A DNA stretch of 5,432 bases from Crocinitomicaceae bacterium. Lineage in GTDB: Bacteria > Bacteroidota > Bacteroidia > Flavobacteriales_D > Crocinitomicaceae. The notes beneath the pieces are model-generated. The model had not been told where the DNA came from and searched no databases. It saw only the letters and a program-made list of their open reading frames with translations. The position numbers and the translations under genes were made by a program. The DNA lies in the NCBI GenBank assembly GCA_030830385.1, contig JAURNA010000285.1, positions 1-5,432 of the forward strand, read 5' to 3'. The first letter of the stretch is position 1. Every line of letters starts with the position of its first letter. Positions 1-4,879 of this stretch are shown one piece after another.

Positions 1-49
1 AAACAGCCTGAAGGATTACCTCTTTGGGAAAACAATGATTCTTGAACAT
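1..49 (-). CDS. IS6-family-like transposase, N-terminal fragment (16 codons, runs off the left edge)
   Basis: The minus-strand frame starts with ATG at 49-47 and reads MFKNHCFPKEVILQAV before the window ends. The pattern F-K-x-x-x-F-P-x-x-x-I-L-x-x-V is what I recognise from the start of IS6/IS26/IS240-type transposases, which continue into a Y-x-L-x-x-S-Y-R-D segment (not visible here) and then a DDE catalytic domain that moves the element by replicative transposition. An in-frame stop at 73-71 lies upstream, so ATG 49 is the only ATG available. No Shine-Dalgarno sequence is seen. Two plus-strand frames are also open here for 14 and 20 codons, but neither resembles a known C-terminus and they lack the IS context. 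Only 16 residues are visible, so confidence is moderate. Confidence 0.55.
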   Translation of the reverse strand, partial: MFKNHCFPKEVILQAV

Positions 50-73
50 AGCGGTTGGTTTTAACCAAAGCTA
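49..73 (-). other. Hairpin overlapping the transposase start codon
   Basis: TTGGTT (55-60) pairs with AACCAA (63-68) around a 2-base turn. An outer stem TAGC (49-52) pairs with GCTA (70-73), leaving a small GG/A internal loop. On the minus strand the A of the ATG is in the outer stem, and the -7 box forms the other side. Only RNA that starts outside the element would contain the whole hairpin. That would fit the known IS strategy of hiding the start site in read-through transcripts, but this role is inferred. Confidence 0.45.
66..73 (-). promoter_or_regulatory. -7 promoter box of the transposase gene
   Basis: The minus strand reads TAGCTTTG from 73 to 66, an exact match to the Bacteroidota -7 consensus TAnnTTTG. 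It lies 16 bases before the proposed transposase ATG, between it and the terminal repeat, which is a sensible place. No good TTTG -33 box is seen at the expected distance (around 93-96 the minus strand reads TGTC). Confidence 0.5.
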
Positions 74-112
74 CGATTTTCAGAATAGATGCGACAGAAC
101 CCGTCTTCTCTA

Positions 113-172
113 AATTCTGTATTTCAAACCAAACTCTTCCTCGTTTGGAATGAGTACGATACATGCAGAATT
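113..172. repeat. Two-tier inverted repeat between the IS end and the toxin-antitoxin operon
   Basis: An outer 10-bp stem is formed by 113-122 (AATTCTGTAT) and 163-172 (ATGCAGAATT), with one G-T wobble. Inside it CCAAAC (129-134) pairs with GTTTGG (143-148) around an 8-base loop. It lies between the IS end and the antitoxin promoter box. It has no U-tract, so it is not an obvious terminator. It could be a structured RNA, a protein-binding site or a leftover of another mobile element. Function unknown. Confidence 0.45.
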
Positions 173-222
173 CATTCTTACGTTGAGCCTACCCATAAAT
201 AATAACTGTCACGGTTTTTGCG

Positions 223-230
223 TATCTTTG
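223..230 (+). promoter_or_regulatory. -7 promoter box of the toxin-antitoxin operon
   Basis: TATCTTTG matches the Bacteroidota -7 consensus TAnnTTTG exactly. No TTTG -33 box is present at the usual 18-20 base spacing (around 200-204 the sequence is AATA-like). The box ends only 4 bases before the antitoxin ATG at 235, so transcription would begin at or next to the start codon and the mRNA would be leaderless or nearly so. Confidence 0.6.
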
Positions 231-234
231 GTAT

Positions 235-483
235 ATGAGTTCGGCAGAAATCAAAATATCAAAGATTATTGAGTTGCTTGGTCGCACTGATGAATCTACT
301 TTAGACAAGATTATCGGTTTGCTTGGTAGTTCAAAGAGTGATGCGGACACGACTGACGTTTTCCCTCCAGAGGTAATCGAAGGGATTGCTAAATCTAAGA
401 AGCAAATTAAGAACGGTCAGTACACTTCTCACGATACTATCAGAGCAAAGTATAAAGACTTGTATCCAAACGCCAATATCTAA
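235..483 (+). CDS. Antitoxin of a ParE/RelE-type toxin-antitoxin pair (82 aa)
   Basis: This small, charged protein sits immediately before a ParE/RelE-like toxin gene and is most likely its antitoxin, binding the toxin and probably repressing the operon. The C-terminal part (about residues 44-80: PPEVIEGIAKSKKQIKNGQY, then TSHDTIRAKYKDLY) has the pattern I-x-x-S-x-x-Q-I-x-N-G-x-Y-x-(S/T)-H, typical of Bacteroidota antitoxins that wrap around such toxins. The N-terminal part holds two similar units 15 residues apart, KIIELLG (10-16) and KIIGLLG (25-31), also visible in the DNA. Residue 1 is the only methionine, so the start is fixed unless a non-ATG codon is used. No Shine-Dalgarno site is seen. 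Its TAA touches the toxin ATG with no gap. I do not recognise a specific DNA-binding fold in the N-terminus. The region is more AT-rich than the purM-pyrF genes, which fits acquired DNA. Confidence 0.75.
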   Translation: MSSAEIKISKIIELLGRTDESTLDKIIGLLGSSKSDADTTDVFPPEVIEGIAKSKKQIKNGQYTSHDTIRAKYKDLYPNANI

Positions 484-774
484 ATGAAGGTAATTTGGTC
501 CGATGATGCGGATAGTACATTCGCTGATGTCATTGAGTCTATCGAAAAGCGTTTTTCAAGAAAGGTTGCGATTGAATTTATGGAAAGCACCTTCAACGTA
601 ATTGAGGTAATCGAAAGCTATCCGAAATTGTATACGAAAGTAAATGTGAAAGGGATCAAGGGAGTTCATCAGGCGGTCATTCACCCCAAAACTTCCATGT
701 TTTACAGCGTCGGAAAGACGCACATCGAGATTCTATTCTTTTGGTTTAATCGCGCCCATCTTGAAACTGAATAG
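484..774 (+). CDS. ParE/RelE-superfamily toxin (96 aa)
   Basis: The protein has the size and residue pattern of the ParE/RelE toxin fold. It starts MKVIWSDDADSTFADVI, a beta strand followed by the A-x-x-x-x-x-x-I helix of the family. A helical hairpin follows (about 17-48), then the E-S-Y-P-K-L-Y segment (49-55), and it ends in the strand I-E-I-L-F-F-W-F-N-R (81-90), the family's hallmark 'ILxFWxNR' end. Members either cut mRNA on the ribosome (RelE-like) or poison DNA gyrase (ParE-like). The sequence does not show which, and I do not see the full RelE catalytic set. The ATG follows the antitoxin stop directly (TAA 481-483, ATG 484-486), so translation is probably coupled. The gene looks full length. 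A 10-bp tandem repeat begins 16 bases after its stop codon. Confidence 0.85.
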   Translation: MKVIWSDDADSTFADVIESIEKRFSRKVAIEFMESTFNVIEVIESYPKLYTKVNVKGIKGVHQAVIHPKTSMFYSVGKTHIEILFFWFNRAHLETE

Positions 775-790
775 GTTGAAATCTCCTCTT

Positions 791-840
791 TCGGAAAGTA
801 TCGGAAACTTTCGGAAATATTCGGAAATATTCGGAAAATA
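791..840. repeat. Five-copy 10-bp tandem repeat, TCGGAAAnnn
   Basis: Five consecutive units of exactly 10 bases each start with TCGGAAA: TCGGAAAGTA, TCGGAAACTT, TCGGAAATAT, TCGGAAATAT and TCGGAAAATA. A sixth isolated TCGGAAA is at 897-903. The first seven bases are fixed and the last three vary. The 10-bp period is close to one helical turn, so every copy faces the same side of the DNA. It could be a phased protein-binding array, a curved segment, or simple slippage. There is no evidence of a replication origin nearby. Confidence 0.85.
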
Positions 841-968
841 ATCATACCTGAATCCGTTTGGAAGCACGCATGATTAATTAACTCGTTTAACTTAAATCGG
901 AAAAAACTGATTAATCTTCCCCCGCCGGTTTTCACCATTCGGTCGTATATAACGCTCCGTGGTGGTCA

Positions 969-1061
969 TCCACTTTTGTCCTGAAAGATGTAAAATCCAT
1001 TGATATTGACCCGTCTATTCCGGTCCAAGCTGACCCGTCAAATGAACGTGTCAAAAGTGGA
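969..1061. mobile_element. 93-bp unit with inverted ends, possible IS or MITE remnant
   Basis: TCCACTTTTG at 969-978 is repeated in perfect inversion as CAAAAGTGGA at 1052-1061. Between them TGACCCGTC occurs twice in direct orientation, at 1007-1015 and 1031-1039 (24 bases apart). A short inverted-end unit with repeated internal motifs resembles either a miniature element or leftover ends of an IS21-like element, a family known for multiple repeats at its ends. There is no transposase frame within it and no target duplication that I can see, so the family is not established. A binding site for a regulator is the alternative. Confidence 0.35.
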
Positions 1062-1162
1062 CATTCATGCACACTTTTTAGAATACTACCCAAGATAATA
1101 ACATTGAAGAATCAATAATTGAAAAGAATAAAAACTGTAGCTATTACGCTTGGTACCCAAAC

Positions 1163-1188
1163 CTAAACTGCATTGAAACACAGTTTAG
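1163..1188. repeat. Perfect 8-bp stem hairpin
   Basis: CTAAACTG (1163-1170) and CAGTTTAG (1181-1188) are perfect reverse complements around a 10-base loop. There is no U-tract after it on the plus strand (next bases CCAAACG) nor a clear one on the minus strand, so a standard intrinsic terminator is unlikely. It lies about 200 bases upstream of the purM promoter box. Function unknown. Confidence 0.5.
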
Positions 1189-1227
1189 CCAAACGTTGAG
1201 AATTCACTGCCTGCGGAAGATCACCGT

Positions 1228-1245
1228 TACAGAGCTAGCTCTGTA
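1228..1245. repeat. 18-bp perfect palindrome
   Basis: TACAGAGCTAGCTCTGTA is its own reverse complement over 18 bases, and the next two positions on each side form G-T wobbles. It could be an operator for a dimeric regulator. In RNA it would form a 7-bp stem with a CTAG tetraloop. It is followed by GTTAACTC rather than a U-run, so it is not a clear terminator. It lies about 130 bases upstream of the purM -7 box, rather far for a simple repressor site. Confidence 0.6.
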
Positions 1246-1372
1246 GTTAACTCATTTCAATCGTACATCCGTCCCCTCGGTTTGGGCAAATGTCGTACAA
1301 TCCCTTTCCACAGAACGACTCCTTACCACTCCTTTACCGCCATCCGGATGCAGCCATTTTCCACCGAATTAC

Positions 1373-1380
1373 TACCTTTG
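1373..1380 (+). promoter_or_regulatory. -7 promoter box of the purM-prfA-pyrF cluster
   Basis: TACCTTTG is an exact match to the Bacteroidota -7 consensus TAnnTTTG. It lies 16 bases upstream of the purM ATG, so the leader would be very short, roughly 10 bases. No TTTG-like -33 box is evident at the expected spacing near 1350. A short leader argues against a purine riboswitch controlling this promoter. Confidence 0.65.
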
Positions 1381-1396
1381 CGCCTTAGCAATCAGT

Positions 1397-2563
1397 ATGG
1401 CAGATACACGATACAATCTCCGGGGAGTTTCAGCTGGAAAAGAAGATGTTCACAACGCGATAAAAAACGTCGACAAAGGGTTGTTTCCACAGGCCTTTTG
1501 CAAAATCGTACCGGATTACCTCACAGGAGATCCCGATTACTGTATCGTAATGCACGCCGATGGCGCCGGAACAAAATCTTCGCTGGCATACATGTATTGG
1601 AAAGAAACCGGTGATCTTTCCGTGTGGAAAGGAATTGCTCAGGATGCACTCATCATGAACGTTGACGATCTGCTTTGCGTAGGAGCAACTGACAACATTC
1701 TTCTCTCTTCCACCATTGGACGCAACAAAAACCTCGTTCCGGGAGACGTCATTTCTTCCATCATCAATGGGACGGAAGAACTGCTTGAGTCCCTTCGATC
1801 TCAGGGAATCGGAATCTACTCGACGGGAGGCGAAACAGCCGACGTTGGCGACCTGGTGAGAACGATCATTGTAGACTCAACTGTGGTTTGCCGCATGAAG
1901 CGCTCTGATGTGGTTTCCAATCATAACATTCAGGCAGGAGATGTAATTGTCGGCCTGTCCTCATCGGGGAAATCAACCTACGAAGACCAGTACAACGGCG
2001 GAATGGGAAGTAACGGCCTTACCTCGGCTCGCCACGACGTGTTCCACAAACTGCTTGCTGAAAAATACCCGGAAAGCTTCGATCCGTCTGTACCGGAAGA
2101 ACTCGTGTATTCAGGGACCAAATCGCTTACGGAAGCTACGGATACAGAATTGGACGCTGGAAAATTAGTCCTCTCACCCACACGGACGTATGCACCCGTA
2201 ATCAAAGAAATAGTGGATCACCACAGGGCAGAAATCCATGGAATGGTTCATTGCTCGGGAGGCGCACAGACCAAAGTGCTTCACTTTGTAGACAACGTGC
2301 ACGTGATCAAAGACAACCTATTCCCCACACCTCCACTGTTCCGAATGATACAGGAAGAATCCGGAACGGAATGGAAAGAAATGTACAAAGTCTTCAACAT
2401 GGGGCACCGCATGGAAATCTACGTTCCGGCAGATGTCGCGCAGGACCTCATTTCCATTTCGAAAAAGTACGGTATCGACGCGCAGGTAGTTGGACGTGTG
2501 GAGGCGCACGAAGGAAAAAAATTGACCATTCAATCCTCCGAAGGGGAGTTCATTTATTCATAA
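1397..2563 (+). CDS. purM: Phosphoribosylformylglycinamidine cyclo-ligase (AIR synthetase), 388 aa
   Basis: The enzyme closes the imidazole ring of purines in the cytoplasm: it converts FGAM and ATP to aminoimidazole ribotide, ADP and phosphate. Visible family motifs are the glycine-rich DGAGTKS (55-61), NVDD with the following LLCVGA (88-97), GGETAD (144-149), GLSSSG (186-191), SNGLTSAR (205-212), SPTRTY (260-265), HCSGGA (285-290) and FNMGHRM (333-339). The classical enzyme has HITGGG and a MGxGM-like segment at the last two sites. The variant matches what I recall of Bacteroidota PurM proteins, which are also longer (about 390 against about 345 residues in E. coli). The ATG at 1397 is chosen because it follows the promoter box and begins the expected N-terminus (YNLRGVSAGKEDV). 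No Shine-Dalgarno site is visible. It is first in the cluster and ends 2 bases before prfA. It appears intact. Confidence 0.93.
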   Translation: MADTRYNLRGVSAGKEDVHNAIKNVDKGLFPQAFCKIVPDYLTGDPDYCIVMHADGAGTKSSLAYMYWKETGDLSVWKGIAQDALIMNVDDLLCVGATDNILLSSTIGRNKNLVPGDVISSIINGTEELLESLRSQGIGIYSTGGETADVGDLVRTIIVDSTVVCRMKRSDVVSNHNIQAGDVIVGLSSSGKSTYEDQYNGGMGSNGLTSARHDVFHKLLAEKYPESFDPSVPEELVYSGTKSLTEATDTELDAGKLVLSPTRTYAPVIKEIVDHHRAEIHGMVHCSGGAQTKVLHFVDNVHVIKDNLFPTPPLFRMIQEESGTEWKEMYKVFNMGHRMEIYVPADVAQDLISISKKYGIDAQVVGRVEAHEGKKLTIQSSEGEFIYS

Positions 2564-2565
2564 CC

Positions 2566-3645
2566 ATGAACGATTTGTTCCAAAAGCTGGAGGCGATCCA
2601 CATTCGCTTTATCGAGGTTAGCAAAATGATTGTTGATCCCGACATCATTGCTGATATGAAGCGCTATGTCAAGCTGAACAAAGAATATAAAGACCTCGAG
2701 GAAATCGAAAAAATATATCACGAATACAAAAATCTCCTCGACAATCTGAAAAGCTCGAAAGAACTTCTCGAGATGGAAGAAGATCCGGAAATGCGCGAAA
2801 TGGCCAAGATGGAAATTGATGATCTCTCAGAGCGCAGACCTGTCCTTGAGGAGAAAATCAAATACATGCTGATCCCGAAAGATCCGGAAGACGAAAAAAG
2901 TGCGATTATGGAATTGCGCGCCGGAACAGGAGGTGACGAAGCCTGCATTTTCGTGGAAGATTGCTTCCGTATGTATACCCTGTTCTTCAAAGAGCAGGGA
3001 TGGTCCTACGAAGTAGCCAACTCACAAGAAGGAGGAACCAAAGGATACAAGGAAATTGCCATGAACGTTGAAGGACCCGGCGTATATGGCATCTTGAAAT
3101 TTGAATCCGGAGTTCACCGCGTACAGCGTGTTCCGGAAACAGAATCACAGGGCCGTGTGCACACCTCCGCGATCACGGTTGCCGTCTTACCCGAAGCGGA
3201 AGACGTAGATTTTGAATTGAATATGTCCGACGTTCGACGCGATACATTTCGTGCCTCAGGCGCAGGAGGTCAGCACGTAAACAAAACGGAATCTGCCATC
3301 CGATTAACACACATCCCGACAGGAGTAGTCGCCGAGTGTCAAGACGGTCGTTCGCAGCACAAAAACCTCGAAAAAGCCATTTCCATGCTACGGTCAAAGT
3401 TGTACCAAATTGAATTGGAAAAAGCACAAGCCGAGCGCGCAGAACACCGCAAATCACTCGTTTCTACGGGAGACCGATCGGCCAAAATTCGAACGTACAA
3501 CTATCCGCAAGGACGAATCACAGACCATCGCATCAACAAAACCATGTACAACCTGGGAGCATTCATGAACGGCGACCTCACGGAAATGATCGATGCGTTG
3601 AAAATGGCAGAGAACGCCGAAAAACTCAAGGGACAGGAAGTATGA
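2566..3645 (+). CDS. prfA: Peptide chain release factor 1 (RF1), 359 aa
   Basis: RF1 recognises UAA and UAG stop codons on the ribosome and triggers release of the finished protein. The GGQ catalytic motif is at residues 234-236 within RASGAGGQHVNKTESA, and its Gln is the usual target of PrmC methylation. The stop-codon-reading tripeptide is PET (190-192) within HRVQRVPETESQGRVHTSA. The P-x-T form marks RF1, where RF2 would have SPF. Residues 1 to about 105 form the charged helical domain 1, followed by MELRAGTGGDEA (115-126). The length is normal for RF1. The frame is open further upstream, but that stretch overlaps purM in another frame and is not RF1-like. ATG 2566, two bases after the purM stop, gives the correct N-terminus. 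A purine-rich AAGGGGAG lies at 2541-2548, too far to be a good ribosome site. The 3' end overlaps pyrF as ATGA. Confidence 0.95.
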   Translation: MNDLFQKLEAIHIRFIEVSKMIVDPDIIADMKRYVKLNKEYKDLEEIEKIYHEYKNLLDNLKSSKELLEMEEDPEMREMAKMEIDDLSERRPVLEEKIKYMLIPKDPEDEKSAIMELRAGTGGDEACIFVEDCFRMYTLFFKEQGWSYEVANSQEGGTKGYKEIAMNVEGPGVYGILKFESGVHRVQRVPETESQGRVHTSAITVAVLPEAEDVDFELNMSDVRRDTFRASGAGGQHVNKTESAIRLTHIPTGVVAECQDGRSQHKNLEKAISMLRSKLYQIELEKAQAERAEHRKSLVSTGDRSAKIRTYNYPQGRITDHRINKTMYNLGAFMNGDLTEMIDALKMAENAEKLKGQEV

Positions 3646-4460
3646 CACGTCAGGAATTAATACAGCAAATTCGGAACAAACGTTCTTTTCTGTGCGTAGG
3701 TCTGGACACCGATTTGAAACGAATACCCAAACACCTCCTCAAAACGGATGATCCCATTTTCGAATTCAACAAGGCCATTATTGATGCGACCCTTGATTAC
3801 GCTGTAGCCTACAAGCCAAACATTGCTTTTTACGAGTGCCACGGACCGAAAGGCTGGGAATCTCTGAAAAAAACAATCGATTACATTCCACCGGACACAT
3901 TTACCATTGCTGACGCCAAGCGCGGTGACATTGGAAATACATCGCGTTACTACGCAGATGCTTTCTTCAACTACCTGGGTGCCGATTCCATTACCGTTGC
4001 TCCGTATATGGGAGAAGACAGCGTTGCCCCTTTCTTCGAATACGAAAACAAATGGGTCATTTTGCTGGCCCTTACATCAAATAAAGGCTCACTCGATTTC
4101 CAGTTCATATCGGATGGCGACAACGAGGAGTTGTATAAAAAAGTACTCAGGCGTTCTCAACAGTGGGGAACTCCCGAAAATCTCATGTACGTTGTAGGCG
4201 CAACCCGCGCAGAAGGAATCGGAGAAGTCCGGAAACTCGCCCCCGATCATTTCTTCCTCGTACCCGGAGTCGGAGCTCAGGGCGGATCACTGGACGATGT
4301 GGCCAATTACGGCTGGAACAATGACTGTGGAATACTCGTCAACTCCTCACGCGGAATTATTTATGCATCCGAAGGAGAAGATTTCGCCGATCGGGCTCGT
4401 GAATCAGCGCATTCTCTTCAGCAGGAAATGGAACGCATCCTCCACGAGAAAAAATTCTAA
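3642..4460 (+). CDS. pyrF: Orotidine 5'-phosphate decarboxylase, 272 aa
   Basis: The enzyme makes UMP from OMP, the last step of de novo pyrimidine synthesis, and is a cytoplasmic TIM barrel. The substrate-binding start FLCVGLDTDLKRIP (16-29) and the catalytic DAKRGDIGNT (91-100, with D91, K93 and D96 forming the Asp-Lys-Asp set) are clear. They are followed by VGAT (185-188), the phosphate-binding PGVGAQGG (208-215) and VNSSRGII (233-240). The length of about 270 residues and these motifs fit the longer type-2 PyrF subfamily rather than the roughly 230-residue E. coli type. The ATG overlaps the prfA stop (ATGA, 3642-3645), which suggests translational coupling. AGGAAG lies immediately before it. 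The gene ends with tandem stops TAATAA (4458-4463). I see no strong terminator hairpin behind it. Confidence 0.95.
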   Translation: MTRQELIQQIRNKRSFLCVGLDTDLKRIPKHLLKTDDPIFEFNKAIIDATLDYAVAYKPNIAFYECHGPKGWESLKKTIDYIPPDTFTIADAKRGDIGNTSRYYADAFFNYLGADSITVAPYMGEDSVAPFFEYENKWVILLALTSNKGSLDFQFISDGDNEELYKKVLRRSQQWGTPENLMYVVGATRAEGIGEVRKLAPDHFFLVPGVGAQGGSLDDVANYGWNNDCGILVNSSRGIIYASEGEDFADRARESAHSLQQEMERILHEKKF

Positions 4461-4463
4461 TAA

Positions 4464-4839
4464 TCAGAGAGTTAATTGGATTATAAATTTTGATTTTGCA
4501 GGATTAATTGTTACCTTTCAGGAACACTTAACCCACGCATTGAAAAATTCAAATTGGTTCCGTGCGGCGTTGACCGCCGTCTTGATTGCCCTCAATGGGA
4601 TTTTCCTCTGTGCCCGTTGTTCCGGTAGCATCTCGGATAAGATACGGATCACATCCATCTTATCCATTAGCATTGCGACTATTTTTGTCGTCTTCATTTT
4701 GGCTCGATCAAGAACAAAACACCGAACGCAAACACCTCAGTAGGACCTGAATTCTTAAATTCCCCTACACCCTTTCATTTCTGTGATTTTTGGCATCAGG
4801 ATTGCTCTGTCAATTCCTTTGAGTGCTCACATTTTATAG
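4464..4839. other. Intergenic stretch with a start-less hydrophobic open frame
   Basis: No secure gene is present between pyrF and the transporter promoter. One plus-strand frame that begins out of frame inside pyrF stays open to the TAG at 4741-4743. Beyond pyrF it would encode two hydrophobic stretches, about 4561-4620 (RAALTAVLIALNGIFL) and 4651-4710 (ITSILSISIATIFVVFIL), ending in a basic tail. It has no ATG or GTG after the pyrF stop, only TTG codons (4540, 4570, 4582) or rare ATT, and no ribosome site that I can see. It may be a decayed or unusual small membrane protein gene, or chance. A 5-bp-stem hairpin (CGGCG/CGCCG, 4565-4579) lies inside it. No convincing terminator is found. Confidence 0.3.
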
Positions 4840-4847
4840 TACCTTTG
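4818..4847 (+). promoter_or_regulatory. Near-consensus Bacteroidota promoter of the transporter gene
   Basis: TTTG at 4818-4821 and TACCTTTG at 4840-4847 are separated by 18 bases. This matches the Bacteroidota sigma-factor pattern TTTG, about 19 bases, TAnnTTTG. Transcription would start at roughly 4852-4856 and give a leader of about 25 bases. It is the best promoter in the window and shows that the transporter is not dependent on the pyrF transcript. Confidence 0.8.
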
Positions 4848-4863
4848 TGTCTTCAACAACCGT

Positions 4864-4871
4864 AAGGAAAG
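4864..4871 (+). promoter_or_regulatory. Ribosome binding site that supports the transporter start
   Basis: AAGGAAAG lies 8 bases before the ATG at 4880. It is the best-spaced Shine-Dalgarno-like sequence in the window and, with the promoter just upstream, fixes this start codon. Confidence 0.5.
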
Positions 4872-4879
4872 AAACCAGC

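Larger units (their letters stand above)
1..101 (-). mobile_element. End of an IS6-family-like insertion sequence (cut by the window edge)
   Basis: Read on the minus strand, the segment starts at about base 101 with GGTTCTGTCGCATC, which resembles the terminal inverted repeats of IS6-family elements (GG-n-n-CTGT-n-GCA pattern). About 50 bases further in, a reading frame opens whose first residues resemble an IS6-family DDE transposase. A repeat end, a promoter box and a transposase start in that order are what a left IS end should look like. A third G (base 102) could belong to the repeat or to flanking DNA. IS6 elements usually make 8-bp target duplications, so bases from about 102 to 109 may be one copy. 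The other end is outside the window, so the duplication cannot be tested here. The family call rests on a short stretch and is an inference. Confidence 0.6.
775..1396. other. Gene-free, repeat-rich strip between the toxin gene and purM
   Basis: These 622 bases contain no frame I would call a gene. The frames that open here are low-complexity or are out-of-frame shadows of the toxin gene or purM. What the strip does hold is listed separately: the tandem repeat at 791-840, the inverted-repeat unit at 969-1061, the hairpin at 1163-1188, the palindrome at 1228-1245 and the purM promoter box at 1373-1380. Smaller signals are a direct TGATTAAT pair (871-878, 908-915), a direct TCGTACA pair (1261-1267, 1293-1299), and the palindrome CATCCGGATG (1341-1350), 22 bases before the purM -7 box. 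The mix suggests an accumulation point for mobile DNA upstream of a core operon. Confidence 0.6.

Noticed and set aside
1..64. C-terminus of an upstream plus-strand gene (frames ending at 45 or 64)
   Set aside because: Both frames are short and unlike any protein I know, while the minus-strand reading has transposase-like residues, a promoter box and a terminal repeat.
182..188. GTTGAGC as the core of an integron attC site for a toxin-antitoxin cassette
   Set aside because: It fits GTTRRRY, but no RYYYAAC partner lies at the right distance upstream and no second site follows the toxin gene.
702..938. Minus-strand open frame of 78 codons
   Set aside because: It runs antisense through the end of the toxin gene and the TCGGAAA repeats. 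Its protein is repeat-derived with no family pattern.
1081..1396. Purine riboswitch or other known leader upstream of purM
   Set aside because: The -7 box at 1373-1380 leaves a leader of only about 10 bases, and I recognise no riboswitch core in the region.
1282..1614. Plus-strand open frame overlapping the start of purM
   Set aside because: Its second half is an out-of-frame reading of purM, rich in Arg and Ser, with no recognisable domain.
2251..2565. Upstream extension of the prfA frame
   Set aside because: It overlaps purM in another frame, and its translation does not resemble RF1. The RF1 N-terminus begins at ATG 2566.
4297..4460. Start of the open frame that runs past pyrF
   Set aside because: Its only ATG codons are inside pyrF, out of frame with a clearly conserved protein, so this part is a shadow.
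4458..4500. Intrinsic terminator after pyrF
   Set aside because: The only pairing (TAATC 4461-4465 with GATTA 4479-4483) is short, AT-rich and has a 13-base loop.
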